Shown: one piece after another, positions 47,394-55,992 of the stretch
How positions within the stretch are numbered: the first letter of the stretch is position 1
Layout: every line of letters begins with the position of its first letter
Source: Xanthomonas sp. Leaf148
GTDB taxonomy: Bacteria > Pseudomonadota > Gammaproteobacteria > Xanthomonadales > Xanthomonadaceae
Length of the DNA: 64,000 nt
Direction: 5' to 3'
NCBI RefSeq assembly: GCF_001423585.1
Contig: NZ_LMOP01000010.1
Location: forward strand, 25,545-89,544
Program-made: the position numbers and the translations under genes
Notes under the pieces: model-generated
Databases searched by the model: none
What the model was told of the DNA's origin: nothing
The model's input: only the letters and a program-made list of their open reading frames with translations

Positions 47394-48622
47394 TGCAGGT
47401 GTCGCCGCCCGCGCCGGATGCTGCGTTGGCTGCGCCGTCGAGCGGTTCGGCTGCAGCGTTGCTGCATGGCGAAGCCAATGGGGATGTCAGCCCATCTGCC
47501 GCCTCCACGCGGCGTAGCTACGACCTGATCGTGATCGGTGCCGGCATCGTTGGTGCCGCCTGTGCGGAAGCTGCGGCAGCCGAGGGCTTGCGGGTGGCGA
47601 TCATCGAGCCAGGGCCGATCGGCGGTGGTTCGACCGCAGCGGCGATGGGGCACCTGGTGGCGATGGACGACGACCCGGCCGAGCTGGCGTTATCGGCGTA
47701 TTCGCTGCGCTTGTGGGAGCGCTTCGCGCAATTGAGTGAGGCCGAGTTCAGTCGCTGCGGCACGCTGTGGGTGGCACGCGATGCGCGCGAACTGGCGGCG
47801 GTGCCGGCCAAGATCGCGCGGCTGGCGGCGGCCGATCTGCACGCAGACGCCATCGATGCGCAACAGTTGTATGCCCTGGAACCGCAGCTGGTGCCCGGGC
47901 TGGCCGGTGGCATGCGGGTGCCTAATGAAGCGGTGGTGTATCCGCCGCGGGTGGCGCGGCACCTGGTGAGCCTGGCCTGCAAGGCCGGTGCGCAGCTGTT
48001 TGCCGGCCGTCAGGTAACCCAATTGCAAACGCAGGGCGTGCGTCTGGACGATGGCCAGCTGCTGTCCGGGCCGGTGCTGGTCGCCAGTGGTGTTGCCCTG
48101 CCGCAGTTGCTGCCCGAGCTGGCGCTGCGTCCGCGCAAGGGCCATCTGGTCATCACCGACCGACACCCTGGTTTGATTCGGCATCAACTGCTGGAGTTGG
48201 GTTATGCCGATTCGGCGCATGGCGCCGACGACATCAGCGTGGCCTTCAATGTGCAGCCGCGGCCGACCGGGCAGATTCTGATCGGCTCGTCGCGGCAGTT
48301 CGGCGAAAACGACCGCGCGCTGTCGATGCCGGTGCTGCAGCGGATGTTGCAACGTGCATTTGCGTATCTGCCGGTGTTGCGCGAGCTGCAGGCGATCCGG
48401 GTATGGACCGGCCTGCGTCCGGCCACCCCGGACGGGCGCCCGTATCTTGGGGCGGTGCCCGGCCGGGCCGATGTGTGGGTGGCGGCGGGGCATGAAGGGC
48501 TGGGGGTCACCACGGCGCTGGGGAGCGCACGGGTGATCGTGGACAGCCTGCTCGGGCGCACGCCGGCCATCGACCCGGCGCCGTACGCACCGGCGCGCGC
48601 AGTGCAGGGCGCCGCGGCATGA
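47393..48622 (+). CDS. D-hydroxyproline dehydrogenase, FAD (DadA-like) subunit
   Basis: A 409-residue FAD oxidoreductase of the D-amino-acid dehydrogenase (DAO) family. LIVIGAGIVGAACAEAAAAEG binds FAD, and GHEGLGVTTALGSARV is the C-terminal FAD contact. It is the catalytic partner that oxidises cis-4-hydroxy-D-proline to pyrroline-4-hydroxy-2-carboxylate together with the next two products, as in the three-part enzyme of Pseudomonas. A 40-residue Ala/Ser-rich N-terminal extension precedes the FAD motif. The start shares a base with the epimerase stop. Confidence 0.9.
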   Translation: MQVSPPAPDAALAAPSSGSAAALLHGEANGDVSPSAASTRRSYDLIVIGAGIVGAACAEAAAAEGLRVAIIEPGPIGGGSTAAAMGHLVAMDDDPAELALSAYSLRLWERFAQLSEAEFSRCGTLWVARDARELAAVPAKIARLAAADLHADAIDAQQLYALEPQLVPGLAGGMRVPNEAVVYPPRVARHLVSLACKAGAQLFAGRQVTQLQTQGVRLDDGQLLSGPVLVASGVALPQLLPELALRPRKGHLVITDRHPGLIRHQLLELGYADSAHGADDISVAFNVQPRPTGQILIGSSRQFGENDRALSMPVLQRMLQRAFAYLPVLRELQAIRVWTGLRPATPDGRPYLGAVPGRADVWVAAGHEGLGVTTALGSARVIVDSLLGRTPAIDPAPYAPARAVQGAAA

Positions 48623-48864
48623 GCGCCACGGTTCGCCTGTATGTGGATGCGCAACCGGTGGACGTGCCGGCCGGCGCCAGCGTGGCGGCAGCGGTGGCGC
48701 AGGCCACGCTGCAGTTTCGCCAGTCCAGCAGTGGCCAGCCGCGGGCACCGTTATGCGGCATGGGCGTGTGTTTCGAATGCCGCGTGCGCATCGACGGCAT
48801 TGCGCAGCAACGCGCATGCCTGGTGGATGCGCAAGAAGGCATGCAGGTGCGCACCGATGGCTGA
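48619..48864 (+). CDS. D-hydroxyproline dehydrogenase, [2Fe-2S] small subunit
   Basis: An 81-residue ferredoxin-like protein with four cluster cysteines, Cys46, Cys51, Cys54 and Cys67 (CGMGVCFEC then RAC). It is the electron-transfer small subunit of a hydroxyproline-type dehydrogenase, comparable to gamma subunits of HcnABC/octopine-oxidase-like systems. It overlaps the preceding gene by 4 bases and the following by 8. Confidence 0.9.
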   Translation: MSATVRLYVDAQPVDVPAGASVAAAVAQATLQFRQSSSGQPRAPLCGMGVCFECRVRIDGIAQQRACLVDAQEGMQVRTDG

Positions 48865-50170
48865 GCGCGTGCTGCATTTCGATGTGCTGGTGATCGGTGC
48901 CGGCCCGGCCGGATTGGCTGCCGCGCAGGCGGCCGCTGGCCATGGCGCACGCGTGGGCGTGGTGGACATGCAGCCGCGTGCGGGCGGGCAAGTGTGGCGC
49001 AGCGACGTGCACCACGGTGCGCCGGCCGATGCACGCGCGCTGTTGCGGCAGGTGCAGGGCAATGCCGCAATCAGCCTGCTGACGCGCACGCAGATCGTGC
49101 TGGCCCAGCCGGGCTGGTTGTTGGCCGATGGTCCGGACGGCACGCTGCAACTGCATTACGCCGCGCTGGTACTGGCCACTGGCGCGCGCGAATTGCTATT
49201 GCCGTTTCCGGGCTGGACCTTGCCCGGCGTCACCGGCGCAGGCGCGGCGCAGGCGCTGGCCAAACAAGGCTGGCCGGTGCGCGGCAAGCGCGTACTGGTG
49301 GCCGGCAGCGGGCCGTTGCTGCTGGCCAGTGCGGCCACCTTGCAGCGCCATGGCGCGCAGGTGCTCGGCATCCACGAACAAACCAGTGCTGCGGCGTTGC
49401 GCACCTTCGCCGCGCAGTTATGGCGCTGGCCGGGCAAGGCCTCGCAGGCGGTGGCGCTGCGGCTGCAATTGCATCGCGTCGCCTATCGCGCCGGCAGCGT
49501 GGTGGTGGCCGCGTATGGCGATACGCAGCTGCGCGAAGTGGAACTCGATGGCCCGCGTGGCCGCACCCGCGTGGCTTGCGACCAACTCGCCGTGGGCTAC
49601 GGCCTGGTGCCCAATACCGAGCTGGCGCAGTTGCTGGGTTGCCAACTGGAACCCTGTGGCGCGCATCGACAGATTCAGGTCGATGCCTTGCTGCGCACCA
49701 GCGTCGTGCAGATCTTCGCGGCTGGCGAAGCCTGCGGCATCGGCGGGCGCGATTGCGCGTTGGTCGAAGGTGCGATGGCCGGGCATATGGCTGCCGGCGC
49801 ACCCGATCACGCACTGCAGCTGCAGCCGCTTCGGCGGGCCGCACGCGCGTTTGCGCAGCTGTTGCAACAGCAATTCGCACTACATCCGCGCATCCGCACG
49901 CTGGCGCAACCAGACACGTTGGTCTGCCGCTGCGAAGACGTGCCACTGGGCGCGCTGGACGACTTCGACGATGCACGCGACGCCAAGCTGGCCTCGCGCT
50001 GCGGCATGGGCGCCTGCCAGGGCCGCATCTGCGGCAGCGCACTGGCCGAACTGGGCCGTTGCCCGCCCGATCTTTCCACCGACGCCGGCCGCCGGCCGCC
50101 GTTGTTCCCGGTCCGCCTCGCGGCGCTGGCCGACTCGTTCACTTCCGACTCGCAAGGGAATCATCCATGA
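48857..50170 (+). CDS. D-hydroxyproline dehydrogenase, pyridine-nucleotide-oxidoreductase-like subunit
   Basis: A 437-residue protein with two dinucleotide folds (LVIGAGPAGLAAAQAA and VLVAGSGPLLLASA) and a C-terminal [2Fe-2S] Bfd-like segment: CRCEDVP then CGMGACQGRICG. It matches the alpha-type subunit of hydroxyproline and HcnB/OoxA-type dehydrogenases. It overlaps the small subunit by 8 bases and the next gene by 4, which keeps the three subunits at matched translation. Start at ATG 48857 gives MAERVLHFDV. Confidence 0.9.
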   Translation: MAERVLHFDVLVIGAGPAGLAAAQAAAGHGARVGVVDMQPRAGGQVWRSDVHHGAPADARALLRQVQGNAAISLLTRTQIVLAQPGWLLADGPDGTLQLHYAALVLATGARELLLPFPGWTLPGVTGAGAAQALAKQGWPVRGKRVLVAGSGPLLLASAATLQRHGAQVLGIHEQTSAAALRTFAAQLWRWPGKASQAVALRLQLHRVAYRAGSVVVAAYGDTQLREVELDGPRGRTRVACDQLAVGYGLVPNTELAQLLGCQLEPCGAHRQIQVDALLRTSVVQIFAAGEACGIGGRDCALVEGAMAGHMAAGAPDHALQLQPLRRAARAFAQLLQQQFALHPRIRTLAQPDTLVCRCEDVPLGALDDFDDARDAKLASRCGMGACQGRICGSALAELGRCPPDLSTDAGRRPPLFPVRLAALADSFTSDSQGNHP

Positions 50171-51075
50171 GCATTGCTGCGTTCTGGCACGGCGTGTTGC
50201 CGGCCATCACCACCCCGTTCACCGCCTCCGGTGAGATCGACCACGACTTCCTCGGCAAGCACGCCAACCAGCTGGTGGATGCCGGCTGCACCGCGATCGT
50301 GCCGCTGGGCTCGTTGGGCGAAGCGGCCACCTTGAGCGTGGACGACAAGCTGGCGGTTCTGCGCACCCTGGTCACTGCCTTGAACGGCCGCGTGCCGGTG
50401 GTGCCGGGCATCGCCAGCCTGGCGACCGGCGAAGCGGTGGCGCTGGCCAAGGCGGCCAAGGAGATCGGATGTGGTGGCCTGATGGTGCTGCCACCGTATG
50501 TCTATTCCACCGACTGGCGCGAGATGGGCGCGCATGTGCGCGCGGTGATTGGTGCGACCGATCTGCCGGTGATCCTGTACAACAATCCGGTGGCCTACAA
50601 GACCGATTTCGGCCCGGCGCAGATCGCCGAGCTGGCTGCCGAATTCCCCAACCTGCAGGCAGTGAAGGAATCTTCCGGCGATGTGCGCCGCTTCGCCGCG
50701 CTGCAGGAATTGCTGGGCGATCGCCTGGCGCTGCTGGTGGGTATGGACGATGCAATCGTCGAAGGCTTGAGCATGGGCGCCAAGGGCTGGATCGCCGGCC
50801 TGGTCAATGCCTATCCGAAGGAATCGGTGCGCCTGTTCGAACTGGCGCGCGATGGCGGTTATCCGGCTGCCAAGGAGTTGTACAACTGGTTCCTGCCGCT
50901 GCTGCGCCTGGATACCGTGCCCACCTTCGTGCAGCTGATCAAACTGGTGCAGGCAAAGGTTGGCCTGGGCAGCGAGCATGTGCGTGCGCCACGGCTGGTC
51001 GTGGCCGGCGCCGAGCGCGAAGCGGCGCTGAAGGTGATCGATCATGCGATTGCCACCGCACCTAAGCTGTCCTGA
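50167..51075 (+). CDS. Pyrroline-4-hydroxy-2-carboxylate deaminase (DapA family)
   Basis: A 302-residue class I aldolase-fold enzyme of the dihydrodipicolinate synthase family. The Schiff-base Lys167 is in QAVKESSGD and the partner Tyr in VILYNNPV; GSLGEAATLS marks the N-terminal substrate loop. Given its neighbours it should deaminate and dehydrate the product of the dehydrogenase to 2-oxoglutarate semialdehyde. Overlaps the previous gene by ATGA. A hairpin follows before the dehydrogenase gene. Confidence 0.91.
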   Translation: MSIAAFWHGVLPAITTPFTASGEIDHDFLGKHANQLVDAGCTAIVPLGSLGEAATLSVDDKLAVLRTLVTALNGRVPVVPGIASLATGEAVALAKAAKEIGCGGLMVLPPYVYSTDWREMGAHVRAVIGATDLPVILYNNPVAYKTDFGPAQIAELAAEFPNLQAVKESSGDVRRFAALQELLGDRLALLVGMDDAIVEGLSMGAKGWIAGLVNAYPKESVRLFELARDGGYPAAKELYNWFLPLLRLDTVPTFVQLIKLVQAKVGLGSEHVRAPRLVVAGAEREAALKVIDHAIATAPKLS

Positions 51076-51095
51076 TGACGCAGGCACCGTGACGC

Positions 51096-51129
51096 TGCGC
51101 AACACGCCGATCTGTCAGCGTGTTGCGCA
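51096..51129 (+). promoter_or_regulatory. Stem-loop inside the hydroxyproline operon
   Basis: A perfect 11-bp stem, TGCGCAACACG with CGTGTTGCGCA around 12 nt, lies 20 bases after the deaminase stop in a 191-base gap. There is no T-tract. It may stabilise the upstream mRNA or weakly reduce read-through to the semialdehyde dehydrogenase gene. Confidence 0.5.
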
Positions 51130-51266
51130 ATCACGTCGCCGTGTGCGCAGCGACGTGTGCTGATCGATGCGGATGTCGCGTTTGATACGGCATCCGCATC
51201 GGCCCCTTGGTCGGCCGCTGCCGCACGCTGCGCACAGGTCGATTCCATGCAATTGAAGGTGCCGCA

Positions 51267-52862
51267 ATGAACGAGACGATCCAACCCATCCTGCTGGCCG
51301 GCCAATGGCAGCCCAGTCACGCGGCGACGGGCAGTTTCCGCGCCGCCAACCCCGCCACGGGCGAGGCGATCGGGCCGCTGTTTCCGGTCAGCAGTGCCGA
51401 CGATATCGAAACCGCGCTTAGCGCCGCGCACGCGGTCGCCGCCGAGCTGGCCGCCGCGCCGGCTGAGCGGATTGCCGCATTTCTGGACGCATACGCCGCT
51501 GCGCTGGATGCCGACGCCGACACCCTGGTCGCACTCGCGCATGCAGAAACCGCATTGCCGGCGCCCACGCGTTTACGTGGCAATGAGCTGCCGCGCACCA
51601 GCGGCCAGTTGCGCCAAGCCGCAAACGCGGTGCGCAGCTACAGCTGGACCAACCCCATCATCGATAGCGCCGCCGATCTGCGCTCGCATCTGGCGCCCCT
51701 GGGCAAGCCGGTGCTGGTGTTTGGCCCCAACAATTTCCCGTTTGCGTTCAATGCGATTGCCGGCAGCGATTTCGCCTCTGCCATTGCTGCGCGCAACCCG
51801 GTGATCGCCAAGGCGCACCCGCTGCATCCGGCCACCAGCCAGCGCATGGCGCAACTCGCGCATCAGGCACTGGTGGGCGCGGGTCTGCCGGCGGCGGCGG
51901 TGCAGTTGCTGTATCACTTCGACAACACCGTCGGTGTGCGGTTGGCCGGCGATACGCGCCTGGGCGCGATCGGGTTTACCGGTAGCCGCGCGGGCGGGCT
52001 GGCGTTGAAGGCCGCGGCCGATGCGGCCGGCGTGCCGTTCTATGCCGAGCTGTCCAGCGTCAACCCGGTGTTTCTGTTGCCGGGCGCGCTGGCCGAGCGC
52101 GGCGATGCGCTGGCGCAGGAATTCTTTGCCTCGTGCACCTTGGGCAGCGGCCAGTTCTGTACCAATCCCGGTGTGGTGGTGGTGCCGCACGGCGCGGCGG
52201 GCGATGCATTCGTTGCGGCCACCAAGGCGCATTTCGACGCGGCCATGCCGATGGTGCTGTTCTCGGCTGCAGGGGTCGATGGCGTGCAACGTGGGGTGGC
52301 GAGCCTGCGCGCCGCCGGCGCCGCGGTGCTGGCGGGCGGCCACACCGGTGAGGACGGCTACCGTTATGCGCCGACCCTGTTGAGCGTGGAGGCATCGGCA
52401 TTTCTCGCCAACCCGCATGCGCTGCAGACCGAGGCATTCGGCCCGGTGAGTCTGCTGGTGCGTGCGCAGGACAGTGCGCAGATGGCGCAGCTGGCCGCCG
52501 CATTCGAAGGCAACCTGACCGGCACGCTGTATCGCGCTGTCGATGGCAGCGACGATGCGGCATGGCAGGAAATCGCACCGGTGCTGCGTGCGCGGGTTGG
52601 CCGGTTGATCAACAGCAAGATGCCGACCGGCGTGGCGGTCAGCGCCGCGCAAAACCACGGTGGCCCGTTCCCGAGTACCGGACATCCGGGCTTCACTGCG
52701 GTGGGCATGCCTGGCGCGATTCGCCGCTTTGCCGCCTTGCACAGTTACGACGCTGTGCCCGATGCCTTGCTGCCGCCGGAACTGCGCCAGCACAATCCGG
52801 GCGGTGTCGCGCGGCTGGTCGATGGGCAGTGGAGCACCGCCGATCTGGGGGCAGGCACATGA
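51267..52862 (+). CDS. 2-oxoglutarate semialdehyde dehydrogenase (aldehyde dehydrogenase family)
   Basis: A 531-residue NAD(P)-dependent aldehyde dehydrogenase. It has the nucleotide-binding GFTGSRAGG, the general-base Glu in AELSSVNP, and the catalytic Cys298 in GSGQFCTNPG. The length and N-terminus match the longer ALDH branch that oxidises 2,5-dioxovalerate to 2-oxoglutarate, the final step here. The ATG at 51267 follows a weak GAAGGT. It overlaps the peptidase gene that follows by 4 bases (ATGA), linking peptide hydrolysis to catabolism. Confidence 0.92.
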   Translation: MNETIQPILLAGQWQPSHAATGSFRAANPATGEAIGPLFPVSSADDIETALSAAHAVAAELAAAPAERIAAFLDAYAAALDADADTLVALAHAETALPAPTRLRGNELPRTSGQLRQAANAVRSYSWTNPIIDSAADLRSHLAPLGKPVLVFGPNNFPFAFNAIAGSDFASAIAARNPVIAKAHPLHPATSQRMAQLAHQALVGAGLPAAAVQLLYHFDNTVGVRLAGDTRLGAIGFTGSRAGGLALKAAADAAGVPFYAELSSVNPVFLLPGALAERGDALAQEFFASCTLGSGQFCTNPGVVVVPHGAAGDAFVAATKAHFDAAMPMVLFSAAGVDGVQRGVASLRAAGAAVLAGGHTGEDGYRYAPTLLSVEASAFLANPHALQTEAFGPVSLLVRAQDSAQMAQLAAAFEGNLTGTLYRAVDGSDDAAWQEIAPVLRARVGRLINSKMPTGVAVSAAQNHGGPFPSTGHPGFTAVGMPGAIRRFAALHSYDAVPDALLPPELRQHNPGGVARLVDGQWSTADLGAGT

Positions 52863-54058
52863 GCACGCAGATCGGCGGCTTGTCGCTGGAACAGGCGCGC
52901 GCACAACTGGCGCCCTGGGCGCAGCGTGCCGCGCCGATCGCCGTAGACGAGTACGCGCAGCGCATCGAACGCGCACGCGGGCTGATGCGCGCACATGGTG
53001 TGGACGCCTTGTTGATCGGTGCCGGCACGTCCTTGCGCTATTTCACCGGCGTGCCGTGGGGCGCCAGCGAACGGCTGGTCGCCGCGTTGCTGACCCTGGA
53101 CGGCGATCCGGTGTTGCTCTGTCCGGCGTTCGAGGAGGGCTCGCTGGACGCGGTGCTGCAGGTTCCGGTCGCCAGATATCTGTGGGAAGAACACGAAGAC
53201 CCGTACGCGCTGGCGGTGCAGGCGATGGACGACCGCCATGCGCACGCGCTGGCGCTGGACCCGGGCATCGCCTTCGCCGTGCACACCGGCTTGCGCGCGC
53301 ACTTGGGCACGGCCATCCGCGATGCCAGCGCCATCATCGACGGCTGCCGCATGTGCAAGTCGCCGGCCGAGCTGGCGCTGATGCAGCAGGCCTGCGACAT
53401 GACGCTGCTGGTGCAGCGGCTGGCCGCGGGCATCGCGCACGAGGGCATCGGTACCGATCAGCTGGTGCGCTTCATCGACGAGGCGCATCGGGCGCTGGGC
53501 GCGGACAACGGCTCGACCTTCTGCATCGTGCAGTTCGGGCATGCCACGGCGTTTCCGCACGGCATTCCCGGCGTGCAGCACTTACGCGAAGGCGAACTGG
53601 CGCTGATCGACACCGGTTGCACCGTGCAGGGCTACCACTCCGATATCACCCGCACCTGGAGTTACGGCACGCCCAGCGATGCGCAACGGCGCATCTGGGA
53701 CCTAGAGCAGGCTGCGCAGGCGGCGGCATTTGTGGCGATCCGCCCGGGCGTTGCCTGCGAGGCGGTGGATCAGGCTGCGCGCACCGTGCTGGAAGCGGCC
53801 GGGCTGGGACCGGATTACCGGCTGCCGGGGTTGCCGCATCGCACCGGCCATGGCTGCGGTCTGGCAATTCACGAGGCGCCGTATCTGGTGCGCGGCAACG
53901 CGCTGCCGCTACAGCCGGGCATGTGCGCCAGCAACGAACCGATGATTGTGGTGCCTGGCCAATTCGGCGTGCGGCTGGAAGACCATTTCTACGTCACCGA
54001 TGCCGGCGCGCAGTGGTTTACGCCGCCCTCGATCGCAATCGACCAACCGTTTGCCTGA
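52859..54058 (+). CDS. M24 Xaa-Pro peptidase (prolidase-like), cytosolic
   Basis: A 399-residue aminopeptidase of the Xaa-Pro type with pita-bread fold. Metal ligands are visible in order: Asp in LIDTGC, Asp in HSDITRTW, His in HRTGHGCG, Glu in SNEPMI and Glu in RLEDHF. An N-terminal creatinase-like domain covers about 1-165. No signal peptide, so it should trim imported Xaa-Pro or Xaa-Hyp peptides. Its start overlaps the semialdehyde dehydrogenase gene by 4 bases. Confidence 0.92.
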   Translation: MSTQIGGLSLEQARAQLAPWAQRAAPIAVDEYAQRIERARGLMRAHGVDALLIGAGTSLRYFTGVPWGASERLVAALLTLDGDPVLLCPAFEEGSLDAVLQVPVARYLWEEHEDPYALAVQAMDDRHAHALALDPGIAFAVHTGLRAHLGTAIRDASAIIDGCRMCKSPAELALMQQACDMTLLVQRLAAGIAHEGIGTDQLVRFIDEAHRALGADNGSTFCIVQFGHATAFPHGIPGVQHLREGELALIDTGCTVQGYHSDITRTWSYGTPSDAQRRIWDLEQAAQAAAFVAIRPGVACEAVDQAARTVLEAAGLGPDYRLPGLPHRTGHGCGLAIHEAPYLVRGNALPLQPGMCASNEPMIVVPGQFGVRLEDHFYVTDAGAQWFTPPSIAIDQPFA

Positions 54059-54080
54059 GCCCGTACGTGCTCACGCACTC

Positions 54081-54146
54081 GTAGGAGCGCACCCGGGCGC
54101 GACGGGTATTCCCGAGACAGCCAGTCGCGCCCGGGTGCGCTCCTAC
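54081..54146. repeat. REP-like perfect 23-bp inverted repeat
   Basis: Two perfect complementary 23-bp arms at 54081-54103 (beginning GTAGGAGCGCACCCGG) and 54124-54146 surround a 20-nt loop. The arms match those in the 29571-30114 array. It lies between the M24 gene and the first DUF885 gene and may affect read-through or mRNA stability. Confidence 0.9.
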
Positions 54147-54174
54147 CGCCGTTCCTGCATCTTGGAGTCACTGC

Positions 54175-55992
54175 ATGAAGCACCTGCGTCCTGTCGCCAT
54201 CGGCCTGCTTGCAGCCGCGTTGTTTACCGCCTGCAAACCGGCGCCTTCCACGCCGGATCGTCCGGCCGCCACTGCGGCAGCCGTACCTGGCGAACAGGCA
54301 GCCAAGGTCTTCGATGCGCTGCTGGACAAACAGTGGCAATACCAGCTGCAGCACAGCCCCGAGTTCGCCAGCATCATCGGCGACAAACGCTATAACGACC
54401 GCTGGAGCGACTACTCGCTGGAGGCCGTACAGGCCGACCGCAGCGCCACCGCCGCGCTGCTCACGCAATTCGAAGCGGTGGATGCCAAGGCGCTGGATGA
54501 GCAACGTCAGCTCAGCCTGCAGATGATGCTCGGCCAGTTGCGCGACAAGCTCGAAGGCATCGACCTGAAGACCTATGCGATGCCGCTGGAGCCGATCGGC
54601 GGCATCCAGCTGGCGCTGGCCGGCTATGGCGATGCGTTTTCGTTCGAAAACGCCAAGGATTACCAGGATTACATCACCCGGCTGCAGGCGATCCCGACCG
54701 TGGTCGATCAGGTCATCGCGGTATCGCGGCAGGGCGCCAAAGAGGGCCTGGTGCAGCCGAAATATCTGCTGGAGCGCCTGCCCGAGCAGATCGACAAGAT
54801 CGCGGCGCTGACCGGCGAGCAGAGCCCGTTCGCCTCGCCGCTGAAAAAGCTCGACGCCGCGGTGCCGGGCGATCAGCGCGCTGCGCTGCGCACGCAACTG
54901 CTTGCGGCGATCGATCAACAGGTGCGTCCGGCCTACGGCAAGCTGGCAGCATTCGTGCGCGACGAATACGCCGCACAGGGCCGCAGCTCCGAAGGCATCT
55001 GGTCGCTGCCCGATGGCGAGCGCCGTTATCGCTACGCCATCCATACCCAGACCACCACCGACATGGCGCCGGAGGAGATCCATCAGATCGGCTTGAAGGA
55101 AGTGGCGCGCATCGAAGGCGACATGGCGGTGATCGCCAAGGCGCAGGGTTTTGCCGATCTGGCCAGCTTCCGCAAGGCGGTGGAGACCGACAAGCGCCAC
55201 TTCGCCACCTCCGGCGAGCAGATCCTGCAGCAGTACCGCCAGTACATCGCCGCGATGGAGCCGGAGCTGCCCAAGTTGTTTGGGCACCTGCCAAAGACCG
55301 CGCTGGAGGTGCAGGCGATGCCAGCCTTCCGCCGCGCTGCGCCGGGCGCCGAATATTGGCAAAGCAATCCGGAAGGCACCAAGCCGGCCATCGTGAAGGT
55401 CAACACCAGCGACTTCGCCAGCCGCACGTTGATCAACATCGAAACCACCGCCTATCACGAAGGCGTGCCCGGCCATCACCTGCAGATTTCGCTTGCGCAG
55501 ACGCTGCCATTGCCGCCGTTCCGTCAGCAGGCCGGCTACAACGCCTATATCGAAGGCTGGGCGCTGTATGCCGAGCGCCTGGGCAAGGAGATCGGTTTCT
55601 TCAAGGACCCGTACAACGACTACGGCCGCCTTTCCGGCGAGTTGCTGCGCGCCAACCGCCTGGTGCTGGATACCGGGGTGCATTACAAGCGCTGGAATCG
55701 CCAGCAGATGGTGGATTTTTTCCACGCCCATCCGTCCGATGACGAGCCCAGCATTCAGTCCGAAACCGACCGCTACATCGTGTGGCCGGGGCAGGCGCTG
55801 GGCTACAAACTCGGGCAGCTGCAGATCCTGGCGCTGCGTGCCGAAGCGGAAAAAACACTCGGCGACCGCTTCGATGTGCGCGCCTTCCACGATGCGGTGC
55901 TCGGTGGCGGCGCAATGCCGTTGGCGATGTTGCAGCAACGCGTGCGGCAGTGGATTGCGCAGGCCAAGGCAGCGCCGGAGGCACGCCGATGA
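54175..55992 (+). CDS. DUF885 family lipoprotein, putative metallopeptidase
   Basis: A 605-residue protein with a lipoprotein-like signal (MKHLRPVAIGLLAAALFTAC, acyl Cys20). The DUF885 domain spans about 45-595. YHEGVPGHH at 427-435 is the HExxxGH-type motif (His428, Glu429, His434), followed by YIEGWALYAERLG and WPGQALGYKLG. The family is thought to be peptidase-like from this HExxxGH pattern. The copy is envelope-attached, and its stop overlaps the second DUF885 gene by ATGA, so the pair is made together. Confidence 0.87.
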   Translation: MKHLRPVAIGLLAAALFTACKPAPSTPDRPAATAAAVPGEQAAKVFDALLDKQWQYQLQHSPEFASIIGDKRYNDRWSDYSLEAVQADRSATAALLTQFEAVDAKALDEQRQLSLQMMLGQLRDKLEGIDLKTYAMPLEPIGGIQLALAGYGDAFSFENAKDYQDYITRLQAIPTVVDQVIAVSRQGAKEGLVQPKYLLERLPEQIDKIAALTGEQSPFASPLKKLDAAVPGDQRAALRTQLLAAIDQQVRPAYGKLAAFVRDEYAAQGRSSEGIWSLPDGERRYRYAIHTQTTTDMAPEEIHQIGLKEVARIEGDMAVIAKAQGFADLASFRKAVETDKRHFATSGEQILQQYRQYIAAMEPELPKLFGHLPKTALEVQAMPAFRRAAPGAEYWQSNPEGTKPAIVKVNTSDFASRTLINIETTAYHEGVPGHHLQISLAQTLPLPPFRQQAGYNAYIEGWALYAERLGKEIGFFKDPYNDYGRLSGELLRANRLVLDTGVHYKRWNRQQMVDFFHAHPSDDEPSIQSETDRYIVWPGQALGYKLGQLQILALRAEAEKTLGDRFDVRAFHDAVLGGGAMPLAMLQQRVRQWIAQAKAAPEARR

